A stretch of 64,000 bases of DNA from Clostridium collagenovorans DSM 3089 (GTDB lineage Bacteria > Bacillota > Clostridia > Clostridiales > Clostridiaceae): the NCBI RefSeq assembly GCF_900130005.1, contig NZ_FQXP01000005.1, forward strand, positions 242,244 through 306,243, written 5' to 3'. The position numbers were made by a program, and so were the translations under genes. Of the stretch, positions 1 to 8,561 are shown in pieces. Numbering within the stretch: the first letter of the stretch is position 1; each line of letters starts with the position of its first letter. The notes beneath the pieces were generated by a model. That model had not been told where the DNA came from. It ran no database searches and worked only from the letters and a program-made list of their open reading frames with translations.

Positions 1-2
1 AA

Positions 3-87
3 TGGTGGATGAGGGTGGATTCGAACCACCGAAACGAAACGTAACAGATTTACAGTCTGCCCCCTTTGGCCACTCGGGAACTCATCC
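3..87 (-). tRNA. tRNA-Tyr (anticodon GTA)
   Basis: Read on the minus strand this is a class II tRNA with a long variable arm. The acceptor stem is GGATGAG (81-87) pairing with CTCATCC (7-13), the discriminator A and an encoded CCA lie at 3-6, and the T-loop GGTTCGAATCC is intact. The anticodon loop CTGTAAA carries GTA at 51-53. It lies at the window edge, so other tRNAs may continue outside the window. Confidence 0.96.
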
Positions 88-296
88 TCAATTGTGTATC
101 GGCACTCACCGACAAACATTAGTATACATATTTCTCGCCATGCCTTCAACTTCAATTTTACTCATTTAAGCTAATTATCCCTCTATTACATCATTTTCAT
201 GCGTTTTTCTCACATATACTAAGCTATTTAAACACAACTAATTTTCTATTAAAAATCTACTTCCTAGACATATTATAATTTTATATAGTAAAGTTC

Positions 297-1037
297 TTAA
301 GGTGCTAAATAAGAATCCAATTTATCCATATCAATAAACTTATCAGCTATCTTCTTTACAGTCTTATATTCATCTTCCGGAGTTTTTTCCTTCACCATAG
401 ATATAGCATCAACTATGCCTTTTTCTTGATCCTTCGCATATAAATATTCCTTAATTTTATCATAATCAGAAATACTTAGATGACGTGCTACTGAAAGTAG
501 CTGTGTTTTTTCTTTAAAACTTAAACTTGGCAATATATCATATGTATTTACCTTAAATAAGCTCTTATAATTTTCATTTAGCTCTCTTTTTTTCTCAGAC
601 TTTTCTAGCATTTTTTCAATCTCTTCTTTATTAACTTCATTTGATATAGATTTATTTTTATCATTTTTGCTCATTTCCTCAAACTTTCTTTCATATCGTT
701 TTGCTTGACTTACATCATTATAACTCTTGTTATTTCTATTCTCTTCTGGTAAAACTTTAACAGTTTTATTTATTGATTCTTTATAGTTAGATACATCATC
801 CTTCTTATTAATCACACTATTTAAAACCTCATCCGGACTATACTCTACATTTATACCCTTAACAGTAAAAAGTTCTTCCCTAAGCTTACAACTAGACACT
901 ACCATAGCACTTATAGATATAATCGTAACTGCTGATAATATAAAAATATTTTTAGCAGTTTTATTTCTTCCTATATATATATTGTCATTAAAATAAATTC
1001 TTCTATTATCAGATTGTTTTTTATTGTTTTTACACAT
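297..1037 (-). CDS. hypothetical single-pass membrane protein
   Basis: This is a 246-residue protein of unknown function. It has a short basic N-terminus, one hydrophobic segment at about residues 30-49, then a long hydrophilic, Lys/Glu/Asn-rich and probably helical region outside the membrane. A compact C-terminal part (about 165-246) looks helical. The cysteine after the hydrophobic segment (SSCK) does not make a good lipobox because the segment starts too far from the N-terminus. The ATG follows a clear GAGGTGA site. It is divergent from yyaC. A sporulation role is possible from the neighbours but nothing in the sequence shows it. Confidence 0.75.
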   Translation of the reverse strand: MCKNNKKQSDNRRIYFNDNIYIGRNKTAKNIFILSAVTIISISAMVVSSCKLREELFTVKGINVEYSPDEVLNSVINKKDDVSNYKESINKTVKVLPEENRNNKSYNDVSQAKRYERKFEEMSKNDKNKSISNEVNKEEIEKMLEKSEKKRELNENYKSLFKVNTYDILPSLSFKEKTQLLSVARHLSISDYDKIKEYLYAKDQEKGIVDAISMVKEKTPEDEYKTVKKIADKFIDMDKLDSYLAP

Positions 1038-1177
1038 ATTCTCACCTCATTTTTAATAAGATTTATATAGATTTACATTGTGCTATATCTAAATTATACC
1101 TTTTATTTTTTTTTCTATACTTTTGATAATAATTAAAATATTTAAATCATATATATAACTTCATAGGGGGTGATAAA

Positions 1178-1708
1178 TTGAATAGTGTAAAAGTTTATTA
1201 TGAAGATCCTTTAGCATATTATAAATTAGCTTTTCACTTAAAAAACTTCATAAAAGAAGACACTATAATCATCTGTATAGGTACAGATAAATGTATAGGC
1301 GATTGTTTAGGACCTTTAGTTGGAACCTATTTAAAAGAAAAGAATTTCCCTCTTCCGGTCTTCGGTACTATAGATGAACCAATACACGCACTTAACTTAA
1401 AAACTAAGGTTCCTGAGTTATTAAAATTGTATCCCAATAGTACAGTAATCGGAATAGATGCATGTCTTGGATCTGAAAGCAATATTGGTGACTTACAACT
1501 AAGAAATGTTCCAGTTACACCTGGTAAAGGAGTTGGTAAGACTTTACCTAAAGTAGGCGATTTATCAATTGTTGGTATTGTAGATTCTAGTGATATGGCA
1601 GAAATGTTTTTCCATACAAATATTAGACTTAATCTAATAATGAATATGGCTAATGTTATTTCAGACTCATTGATTCATGCCTATTATTTACACTCAACCG
1701 ACAAATAA
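1178..1708 (+). CDS. yyaC: YyaC-family spore protein (GPR-like protease fold)
   Basis: The 176-residue protein matches the YyaC/DUF1256 family, sporulation proteins related to the GPR spore protease and hydrogenase-maturation proteases. The glycine-rich N-terminal motif IGTDKCIGDCLGPLVG (about residues 34-49) and the second acidic motif GIDACLG are clear. Start is TTG at 1178, chosen because AGGGGGTGAT lies just upstream and no ATG is available. It is divergent from the membrane protein gene at 297-1037 and convergent with mbl. The YyaC substrate is not known. Confidence 0.88.
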   Translation: MNSVKVYYEDPLAYYKLAFHLKNFIKEDTIIICIGTDKCIGDCLGPLVGTYLKEKNFPLPVFGTIDEPIHALNLKTKVPELLKLYPNSTVIGIDACLGSESNIGDLQLRNVPVTPGKGVGKTLPKVGDLSIVGIVDSSDMAEMFFHTNIRLNLIMNMANVISDSLIHAYYLHSTDK

Positions 1709-1860
1709 GTTCTAAGAAATTAGTAATATTTATCTTGATAGAATGATTTATATAAAGTTTTTTATAATTAAAAATACTTTGATTTCAATTTAAAACACTT
1801 TACTTTCACTATTGATATAATTATTATTTCAATTTCACATATTTAAATTTAAAAGCAACA

Positions 1861-1898
1861 AAAGCTACGGTAAGTTCTTAACCATAGCTTTTATTTTT
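1861..1898. terminator. hairpin terminator between yyaC and mbl
   Basis: AAAGCTA (1861-1867) pairs with TAGCTTT (1885-1891), with a further GGT/ACC inside, followed on the plus strand by a T-rich run. It lies between convergent genes and best serves yyaC, possibly mbl as well. Confidence 0.6.
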
Positions 1899-1900
1899 TA

Positions 1901-2896
1901 TTAATATTTTTTTACTACATAGTCTAATGTTTTACCAGTACCGAATGCAACACAAGAAATAGAATCCTCAGCTACATATACTGGAACCTTAGTATAATCC
2001 TCTATTAATTTATCTAAACCACTTAACAGAGCTCCTCCACCAGTCATAACTATACCCTTATCAGCAATATCTGCTGCTAACTCTGGTGGTGTTTTTTCTA
2101 ATACTGAATGAGTACACTCTGCAATAGCATTAACTGCCTCACTAAGTGCTTCTCTCATCTCACTTGAAGAAACTTCTAAGTTTTTAGGAAGACCTGTAAC
2201 TAAGTCTCTTCCTCTTATCTCCATAGTCTTTTCTTCTCCTGTATCATATACACAACCTATGTTTATTTTTAAATCCTCAGCTGTTCTTTCACCTATCATT
2301 AGCTTATGTTTCTTTCTAATGTACTTTATGATAGCCTCATCAAATTCATCACCAGCTATTTTAATGGATTGTCTAACAACCATTCCACCTAATGAAATTA
2401 CAGCAATATCAGTAGTACCTCCACCAATATCTATTACCATATTCCCACTAGCCTTTGCTATATCTAAACCAGCTCCAATTGCTGCTGCTACTGGTTCTTC
2501 AATTAACTCTACAGTTTTTGCTCCAGCATTTCTAGCAGCATCTTCTACCGCTCTTCTTTCAACTTCAGTAGCTTCACATGGAACACAAATTACCACTCTT
2601 GGAGTTGTTCTTCTATGTCCACAAGCCTTCTTTATAAAATGTTTTAACATTTTTTCAGTAATATCATAATCTGAAATAACTCCATCCCTCATAGGTCTTA
2701 TAGCTACTATATTTCCTGGAGTTCTACCAATCATCTGTCTTGCTTCTTCTCCTACAGCAAGCACTCTTCCATTTGTTTTATCAATTGCTACAACCGATGG
2801 TTCCTTTAATATTACGCCTTTTCCTTTTATATAAACAAGAACCGTAGCTGTACCTAAATCGATACCCATATCTGTTCCCATACCAAAAAAAAACAT
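1901..2896 (-). CDS. mbl: MreB/Mbl rod-shape actin homologue
   Basis: This is a 331-residue bacterial actin that forms membrane-associated filaments guiding lateral peptidoglycan synthesis. Actin-fold nucleotide motifs are present: phosphate-1 DLGTATVLVY (about 13-22), phosphate-2 DIGGGTTDIAV (about 156-166) and the adenosine motif VMTGGGALL (about 283-291). Length is typical. It lies directly downstream of spoIIID on the same strand, the spoIIID-mbl order known from Bacillus, which favours Mbl over MreB or MreBH. The ATG has GGAG upstream. Confidence 0.93.
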   Translation of the reverse strand: MFFFGMGTDMGIDLGTATVLVYIKGKGVILKEPSVVAIDKTNGRVLAVGEEARQMIGRTPGNIVAIRPMRDGVISDYDITEKMLKHFIKKACGHRRTTPRVVICVPCEATEVERRAVEDAARNAGAKTVELIEEPVAAAIGAGLDIAKASGNMVIDIGGGTTDIAVISLGGMVVRQSIKIAGDEFDEAIIKYIRKKHKLMIGERTAEDLKINIGCVYDTGEEKTMEIRGRDLVTGLPKNLEVSSSEMREALSEAVNAIAECTHSVLEKTPPELAADIADKGIVMTGGGALLSGLDKLIEDYTKVPVYVAEDSISCVAFGTGKTLDYVVKKY

Positions 2897-3029
2897 ACCC
2901 TTTCACTCCTGCTCTTTAGTATTTTACATACTAGTTATATAATTTTTAAAATCCTCTTTAGTTATATTATATATATTTTTCTAAGTAATACAAACATAAA
3001 TCTCAATATATTGACAATTTCAGATAAAA

Positions 3030-3287
3030 TTAACTTGCTGCCTCTGTCTTATATTTGAGTTTTGTGGCTTTTCCACCCCTAATATGACGTTCAGATTTGT
3101 TTATATCCAAAATATTTTTAGCTTGTTCAGCTATTTCTTGATTTATTTTAGGTAGTCTTTCTGTCATGTCCTTATGTATTGTACTTTTACTAACTCCAAA
3201 AACTTTTGCTGTCTTTCTTATTGTTGATTTTGATTCTATAATATATTTAGCTACTTCCAATACTCTTTCTTCAATATAATCCTTCAC
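3030..3287 (-). CDS. spoIIID: SpoIIID mother-cell transcription regulator
   Basis: This small HTH DNA-binding protein activates or represses mother-cell genes after SigE becomes active. The helix-turn-helix is clear (TIRKTAKVFGVSKSTIHKDM), followed by the family motifs ERLPKIN and HIRGGKATKLKYK. I place the start at GTG 3287 (85 aa, beginning VKDYIEER) rather than at the upstream in-frame codon at 3326, because AAGGAGG lies 9 nt upstream of this GTG and the Bacillus protein begins at the equivalent place. It is upstream of mbl and downstream of spoIIQ. Confidence 0.96.
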   Translation of the reverse strand: MKDYIEERVLEVAKYIIESKSTIRKTAKVFGVSKSTIHKDMTERLPKINQEIAEQAKNILDINKSERHIRGGKATKLKYKTEAAS

Positions 3288-3495
3288 GATTAATTTCCTC
3301 CTTAAATTCATAACTACAAAATACATTTATTTATTTCCTTATTTTTATTTCAATATTTAAAATTTTCAAATTTTAGTTTTTGAAAATTAATTTATAAGAT
3401 TGTAATTTTTTAGTAATAACATAATCATATAATTCCACTGATAAAGCTTTAGTATGTACACATTTTATTTTTTAATGTATTTTTCATAATGGTTT

Positions 3496-3533
3496 ATAAA
3501 TAGTCACCCCTTTACTTAGAAGTGACTATTTAT
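3496..3533. terminator. hairpin downstream of spoIIQ
   Basis: ATAAATAGTCAC (3496-3507) pairs with GTGACTATTTAT (3522-3533), a perfect 12-bp stem just after the spoIIQ stop. The T run lies on the plus-strand side, so termination of spoIIQ itself is plausible but not certain. Confidence 0.6.
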
Positions 3534-3546
3534 TTTTTTATTAAAA

Positions 3547-4347
3547 CTAATATTTAATAAATTTTTCTGGATTAATATAGCTATTATTTTTATCTAGCTC
3601 TTCAAAGCTTCCTGAGCCTTCTAATATAGAAAAATGTAAGTAATCTACATTTTGTTTTTGAACATTTTCTCCTTCACCTGATTCTTGAGAAAGAGTTCTT
3701 AAAGTTGTATTACCAACCTTACCTATTTCTTGACCTGATTTAATTTGGTCACCTACTTTTACAAGGTAATCTCCATCTAAGTTAGAGTAAACTGATTTAT
3801 AACCATTATTATGATTTATAACTACCATGTTACCGTAGCCCTTTGGATCCTCGCCTACTAATTCAACTACACCATCAGCTGCTGCTAATACTGATGTACC
3901 TAAATCACTTTTTATATCAATCCCAAAATTTGTTTTATAAACCTTAACATTTTCATTTCCTGATGCATTTTGTAATACTGGAACTTCTGAGTATCCTTGT
4001 GCAACACTACCATCTATTGGTTTATTGAAGGACACATTTTGTGAAGATACTGATGAAGTTTCTTCATTAGCTACTAAAGATTTACCACTTTTATGTATTT
4101 CAACTTCTGCAGTAGCACCATCTGTTTCTCCTTTTACAAATAATGCATTGTCCTTTTCTCCCTCTGAACTTACCTTTTCATCTGTTTTAACATTAGCATT
4201 TGCTTCTGTATGTGACTTTTTACCTGAAGCCACACCATTGTTGATAGTAATAGCTGTCACTACAGCTATTGCACATAAGCATATGAATAATGCTACATAA
4301 AATCCTTGAGTTTTTAATAATTGTTTAAACTTGTTTGGTTTTTCCAT
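3547..4347 (-). CDS. spoIIQ: SpoIIQ, forespore engulfment protein with degenerate LytM domain
   Basis: This bitopic forespore membrane protein forms the channel or zipper with SpoIIIAH during engulfment. Numbering from the ATG at 4347 (AGGAGG upstream; the upstream GTG overlaps that SD), it has a cytoplasmic N-terminus, one membrane helix at about 15-37, a linker and an M23/LytM domain at about 137-245. The M23 signature is degraded: the first zinc His of HxxxD is N140 (D144 kept), the catalytic His of the YxHL-like motif is N189, and the first His of HxH is Y236 (H238 kept). H179 remains. Peptidase activity is therefore unlikely. spoIID lies upstream and spoIIID downstream on the same strand. 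Confidence 0.93.
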   Translation of the reverse strand: MEKPNKFKQLLKTQGFYVALFICLCAIAVVTAITINNGVASGKKSHTEANANVKTDEKVSSEGEKDNALFVKGETDGATAEVEIHKSGKSLVANEETSSVSSQNVSFNKPIDGSVAQGYSEVPVLQNASGNENVKVYKTNFGIDIKSDLGTSVLAAADGVVELVGEDPKGYGNMVVINHNNGYKSVYSNLDGDYLVKVGDQIKSGQEIGKVGNTTLRTLSQESGEGENVQKQNVDYLHFSILEGSGSFEELDKNNSYINPEKFIKY

Positions 4348-4368
4348 TTCAAACACCTCCTAATCATA

Positions 4369-4396
4369 TTTTTGTCCAGAACTTAGAAATTAATAC
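4369..4396 (-). promoter_or_regulatory. candidate SigF/SigG-type promoter for spoIIQ
   Basis: On the minus strand GTATT (4396-4392) is followed after 14 nt by GGACAAAAA (4377-4369), close to the SigF consensus (GYWTA, then GGnnAnAnT). It lies about 22 nt upstream of the spoIIQ start. SigF control of spoIIQ is established in Bacillus; here the match is imperfect. Confidence 0.35.
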
Positions 4397-4487
4397 AATC
4401 CTTATGAATTTTTTTCTTAATTTTTATCAACATTCTTCTCTCTTTTTTTACATATTTATACCTCATAAATATTCATTTGAATAAAAA

Positions 4488-4531
4488 AAAGAAAATAAAA
4501 AGGTTATTTTACTTACCTTTTTATTTTCTTT
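4488..4531 (-). terminator. terminator downstream of spoIID
   Basis: A 17-bp stem (4488-4504 with 4515-4531) with a 10-nt loop is followed on the minus strand by eight T. It lies in the 343-bp spoIID-spoIIQ gap, about 160 nt after the spoIID stop, and separates the two genes' transcripts. Confidence 0.8.
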
Positions 4532-4690
4532 CTTTTAATATTTATTGAATTATAAATGTTTATTAGCTTAATTCTATTAAAATATACAACTATAAGCTTA
4601 AGATTTTATAATATATTAAGTACTATACTAAATTAAAATCATTAACATCTTATAGTGAATTTTTATACCTAATATATTCTGTAAATATCT

Positions 4691-5758
4691 CTATTTGTAT
4701 TTGAGCTCTGTTATTTGACAGCCACTATAATAATGTTTTAATATTTCTTCACTACTTTTTCCTTCTTTCCCCATTATATTAGCTCCCCACTGACTCATCC
4801 CTACTCCATGCCCATATCCTTTACATTTGAAGTTAACAAGTCCCTTTGTAAAATCCACATTAAAATTAGCTGAACTTAATCCGAATAACTTTCTTATTTC
4901 TGTACCTGCAAAAGTAGTATTTCCTATTTTTATTTCCTTTACACTTCCACCTTCTGTTCTGCTTAAAATCTCCATTTCTTTGCTAATATCAGATACATAA
5001 AACTCACTATTTACTGACTTAAGCTTATTCTCCATATCAATATCTGTAAAGGATGCTTCTGTCTCATATTTAGGTGCTACCTCTTCCCCCTTGCTTTCTA
5101 CACTTTTTAGATATGGAAGACTTTCTTTAAATACTTCTTGGCAATTTTCAGTCTTTCCTGAACTTGTTGAGAAATAAAAGGCTTTTATTAAAGCATCATC
5201 ATAGGTTAAAACTTTTCCCTCTGTATTGTGTACAGCATCATTTACCTTTTTCCAATACGCATCTACTTTATCTTGATCCCAAGCTTTAAATCTTTTTTCT
5301 TTATTTATATAAGCTTGGCAATGTACTTCATCACATAAATCTGCTCCTTTTCCTTGCGCACATTTATGTCCACCTGTAGACTCCAAATGAGCTAAGGTAT
5401 ATGTTCTAGCTGCTATTGCTTGTGCCTCTAAAGCCGATTCACTGAAACTTGCTGGCATTTCTGCAGATACAACTCCTACTATGTAATCTTCAAGATTCAT
5501 TTCTACAATTTTATCTTCCTTAGTTAGGTATAGTTTTATTTTCGTATCAAAAACTTGATTACTAATACCTATTTTTTTACTATCCTCTTTAGGTTTTTCC
5601 TTATGCTCTTTACTCTCAGCTTTAACATCATTTTTTTCATTGGATTGCGTCTTAGGCTTTCCTAATAATAAAAAAGTAATTAATATTAAAAAAGCTACAA
5701 ATGCACCCATAACTATAAGTAGATTTTTAAAATGTACCAATATTATTCTATTTTTCAA
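4691..5758 (-). CDS. spoIID: SpoIID, sporulation lytic transglycosylase
   Basis: This membrane-anchored peptidoglycan lytic transglycosylase of the engulfment complex (with SpoIIM and SpoIIP) has an N-terminal helix at about residues 13-33, a charged linker, then the SpoIID domain. The catalytic Glu is in the motif VVSAEMP, and the AIAARTYTL and GYGHGVGMSQWGA blocks are intact. Cysteines in HKC and DLC are placed like the zinc site described for clostridial SpoIID. I favour TTG at 5758 (355 aa), because GGAGG lies 9 nt upstream; the longer GTG at 5776 has no usable SD. It follows murA, as in Bacillus. Confidence 0.95.
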   Translation of the reverse strand: MKNRIILVHFKNLLIVMGAFVAFLILITFLLLGKPKTQSNEKNDVKAESKEHKEKPKEDSKKIGISNQVFDTKIKLYLTKEDKIVEMNLEDYIVGVVSAEMPASFSESALEAQAIAARTYTLAHLESTGGHKCAQGKGADLCDEVHCQAYINKEKRFKAWDQDKVDAYWKKVNDAVHNTEGKVLTYDDALIKAFYFSTSSGKTENCQEVFKESLPYLKSVESKGEEVAPKYETEASFTDIDMENKLKSVNSEFYVSDISKEMEILSRTEGGSVKEIKIGNTTFAGTEIRKLFGLSSANFNVDFTKGLVNFKCKGYGHGVGMSQWGANIMGKEGKSSEEILKHYYSGCQITELKYK

Positions 5759-5860
5759 ATTCTCCTTCCTCCCCACTTAATTTAAAACATAAATATTCTT
5801 ACATAAATTTCCTTCTATAAATAGTTATGATTTTTACGATACTTTTATAACTTAAAATAA

Positions 5861-5896
5861 AAAAAATCACCATTAAACTAAACGGTGATTTTTTTT
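5861..5896 (-). terminator. terminator after murA
   Basis: AAAAAATCACC (5861-5871) pairs with GGTGATTTTTT (5884-5894), with a 12-nt loop, directly after the murA stop. T-runs on both strands fit an intrinsic terminator. Confidence 0.85.
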
Positions 5897-5904
5897 ATTA
5901 TATT

Positions 5905-7167
5905 TTACACATCAATTCTCTTTATATCTGCACCTATTTTTTTGAACTTTTCTTCGATTTTCATATATCCTCTATCAATATGATGAACATCATTGACAGT
6001 TGTTTCTCCTTCTGCAATCAAACCAGCTAAAATCAATGCCGCTCCTGCTCTTAAATCAGTTGCTACAACATTAGCACCTGTTAGTGTATCAACACCTTGA
6101 ACAACAGCGCTTCTTCCATCTATTTTTATATTAGCACCCATCTTAACTAATTCACTTACATGCATAAATCTATTTTCAAAGACAGTTTCTGTTATTATGC
6201 TTGTACCTGGAACTACACTTAATAATGCTGTAAACTGCGCTTGCATATCTGTTGGAAAACCTGGATGAGGCATAGTTTTTATATCTACAGGAATTAATGT
6301 ACCTCTTCCATCAACTATAAGTGTATTCTCACCTATACTATCAATTTTAAGACCCATTTCCTTCAACTTAGCTAAAACAGCTTTTAAGTGTTCCTCAACT
6401 GCTCCTTTTACTGTAATCTTACTTTTAGTTATAGCTGCAGCTACTATAAATGTTCCTGCTTCTATTCTGTCATATATAGGAGTATACTCTATATCCATAC
6501 AAGGTTTCTTACCTCTTATTGTGATAGTCTCTGTCCCAGCACCACTTACATCAGCACCCATAGCATTTAAGAAATTAGCTAAATCTACTATCTCTGGTTC
6601 CTTGGCTGCATTTCTTATTACAGTTTCTCCCTTAGCTGAAGTTGCCGCCATCATTATATTTTGAGTTGCACCTACAGAAGGTGAATCCAAGTATATATCA
6701 CTTCCCTTTAATTCTTTTGCCTTAACTTCTACATATCCATGATATTTTTCCACCACGGAATCAAGAGCAGCAAAACCTTTCAAATGTAAATCTATAGGTC
6801 TAGAACCTATTTTACATCCTCCTGGAAATGATATTTTAGCTCTGTTAAACCTAGCAAGCATTGCTCCCATTATAACAAAGGATGCTCTTAATTTTTGTAC
6901 TAATTTATCACTAGGATCAACATCCTTTAAATTCCTACTGTCTATTCTTAATTCTCCTATTTCAGTATTAAAATCTATCTCAGCCCCTAAAGACTCTAAT
7001 ATTTCACACATTATAAAAACATCTTCTAATAAAGGTATATTTTTCAAAACAACTATACCACCATTCATAACTGAAGCTGCTATTATAGGTAATACTGCGT
7101 TTTTAGCTGAACTTATTTGAACTTCTCCACTAAGTTCATTCCCTCCTCTTACGACTATCTTATACAT
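5905..7167 (-). CDS. murA: UDP-N-acetylglucosamine 1-carboxyvinyltransferase
   Basis: MurA transfers enolpyruvate from PEP to UDP-GlcNAc, the first committed step of peptidoglycan synthesis in the cytoplasm. It is 420 aa, the usual length. The N-terminal KNAVLP block (Lys22) and the active-site loop with Cys118 in PGGCKIGSRP are present, so the fosfomycin-reactive cysteine is conserved. The C-terminal half carries DLRAGAALILAGL. It lies between ywmB and spoIID, a context that matches Bacillus murAA. Confidence 0.97.
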   Translation of the reverse strand: MYKIVVRGGNELSGEVQISSAKNAVLPIIAASVMNGGIVVLKNIPLLEDVFIMCEILESLGAEIDFNTEIGELRIDSRNLKDVDPSDKLVQKLRASFVIMGAMLARFNRAKISFPGGCKIGSRPIDLHLKGFAALDSVVEKYHGYVEVKAKELKGSDIYLDSPSVGATQNIMMAATSAKGETVIRNAAKEPEIVDLANFLNAMGADVSGAGTETITIRGKKPCMDIEYTPIYDRIEAGTFIVAAAITKSKITVKGAVEEHLKAVLAKLKEMGLKIDSIGENTLIVDGRGTLIPVDIKTMPHPGFPTDMQAQFTALLSVVPGTSIITETVFENRFMHVSELVKMGANIKIDGRSAVVQGVDTLTGANVVATDLRAGAALILAGLIAEGETTVNDVHHIDRGYMKIEEKFKKIGADIKRIDV

Positions 7168-7212
7168 ATTTTAATCCTCCATTCGCTATTGCTTTATCTA
7201 CTGCGTTTACTA

Positions 7213-7878
7213 CTAATATGGAATTATAATTTCCGGTGTACCAATTATTAAATATTTTCCTGATGTATAACTACATAGTGCATAATTTATTTGATTTTCT
7301 CTTTCAGTGTTTAAGTTAATTAAAGAAGAATATCCATTATTTAATTCTATAGAATCTATATTCTTACAATCATTTGTACTAAGTTTTTTTTCTATATTTA
7401 TATTTAAGTTTTGTAAATTTACATCATTAGGTAAGGAAGCTTTAATGTACTCAAAAGATTCCATATTTTGTATTTTATTGTTTATTATATTCATTATCAT
7501 TGCTTTTAGTGATTCTATACTTAGGTCTTTACTTTTTTCTATTATTTGTACAGTAATAGCACCTTCTTGGGAGCTATAATCTATAAATCCATATAATGTT
7601 TTTCCATTAAATTCAATATATTTTCTTTCGTTATCTATTGATATATTCATACTTTCGTCTATAGTTTCTAATTTATTCTTTATTTTATATACTATGTCCA
7701 TATTTTCCTCTAAAGTAGTGAATCTTACTTTTATTCCTGACTCTATTACTGAAGTATTAGAAATGGATAAAATTTCTTCATATACATCATATTTATTAGC
7801 AAATGTAACTTTGTTATTAGATACCAACAAAGCAAAAATAATAAAAATAAATATGCTCACTTTTTTTAATTCTTTCAT
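7213..7878 (-). CDS. ywmB: YwmB-family protein (DUF1779), exported
   Basis: This is a 221-residue protein with an N-terminal signal or anchor helix (about 8-27, ending in FANKYD) and a globular domain outside the membrane. It ends with the motif GTPEIIIPY, a feature I associate with the YwmB/TATA-binding-like fold family. Position supports this: in Bacillus ywmB lies between the atp operon and murAA-spoIID, exactly as here. Function is unknown. The assignment rests on synteny plus weak sequence resemblance. The ATG follows TTGGAGG. Confidence 0.72.
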   Translation of the reverse strand: MKELKKVSIFIFIIFALLVSNNKVTFANKYDVYEEILSISNTSVIESGIKVRFTTLEENMDIVYKIKNKLETIDESMNISIDNERKYIEFNGKTLYGFIDYSSQEGAITVQIIEKSKDLSIESLKAMIMNIINNKIQNMESFEYIKASLPNDVNLQNLNINIEKKLSTNDCKNIDSIELNNGYSSLINLNTERENQINYALCSYTSGKYLIIGTPEIIIPY

Positions 7879-8027
7879 GACTTTCCTCCAAACATATCTT
7901 TTAATAAATTTTATTTTTATTTTTGCTTTAGTTAATATTTATATTTTAATGATTGCCATATAGATTGTTTTTATTCAATTCTTTAAAGGTTTGCATGGAA
8001 TTTTTTAAGTATTTTTCTCAAAAATAG

Positions 8028-8069
8028 AAATGCCGAACAAATAGTATTTTAACTACTTGCTCGGCATTT
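8028..8069 (-). terminator. terminator of the atp operon
   Basis: AAATGCCGA (8028-8036) pairs with TCGGCATTT (8061-8069), and the stem continues inward with CAAATAGT/ACTACTTG. A T-rich stretch follows on the minus strand. It is 79 nt after the atpC stop. Confidence 0.85.
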
Positions 8070-8147
8070 CCATTAAATATTTAATTTAACATCATTATCT
8101 TTAACTTTAACAACATATTTACTTAACATAACATTTTAAACTTAACT

Positions 8148-8543
8148 TTATTCCGCAATTTGTAATCTAGCTAAAGCTCTAATTAAAGAGTATTGTGCTC
8201 TTTTCATATCTAGATTATCTTTTTTCTCTTTCAGTCTTTCTTCCGCTCTTTCTTTACTCTTTTCCGCTCTTATCTTATCTATATCCTTTGGCCATTCACA
8301 AGCTTCACAGACTATATCTATCTTGTCATTAGCTAAGCTTAATAAGCCAGTAGATATAAATATTTGCTTACTTTCATTATCTATCTTTAAAGTAGCAACA
8401 TGCGGAATCATTGCCATTACTAAAGGTGTGTGTCCTGGTAGTATTCCCATATATCCACCTTCACCTTTAATTACTAGCTCAGAAACCTTTCCATTGAAAA
8501 ATCTCTTTTCTGGGGTTAGTATATTTAATTCCATTTCATTCAT
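8148..8543 (-). CDS. atpC: ATP synthase epsilon subunit
   Basis: This is the central-stalk regulatory subunit of F1. At 131 aa it has the N-terminal beta-sandwich (LNILTPEKRFF, GEGGYMGILPGHTPLV) and the C-terminal helical hairpin (about 90-131). It is the last gene of the operon, 18 nt after atpD. Confidence 0.96.
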   Translation of the reverse strand: MNEMELNILTPEKRFFNGKVSELVIKGEGGYMGILPGHTPLVMAMIPHVATLKIDNESKQIFISTGLLSLANDKIDIVCEACEWPKDIDKIRAEKSKERAEERLKEKKDNLDMKRAQYSLIRALARLQIAE

Positions 8544-8561
8544 CTAACATCACCCACAATG

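Noticed and set aside
2259..2669. 136-aa plus-strand frame inside mbl
   Set aside because: Antisense shadow of a strongly coded conserved gene, no RBS.
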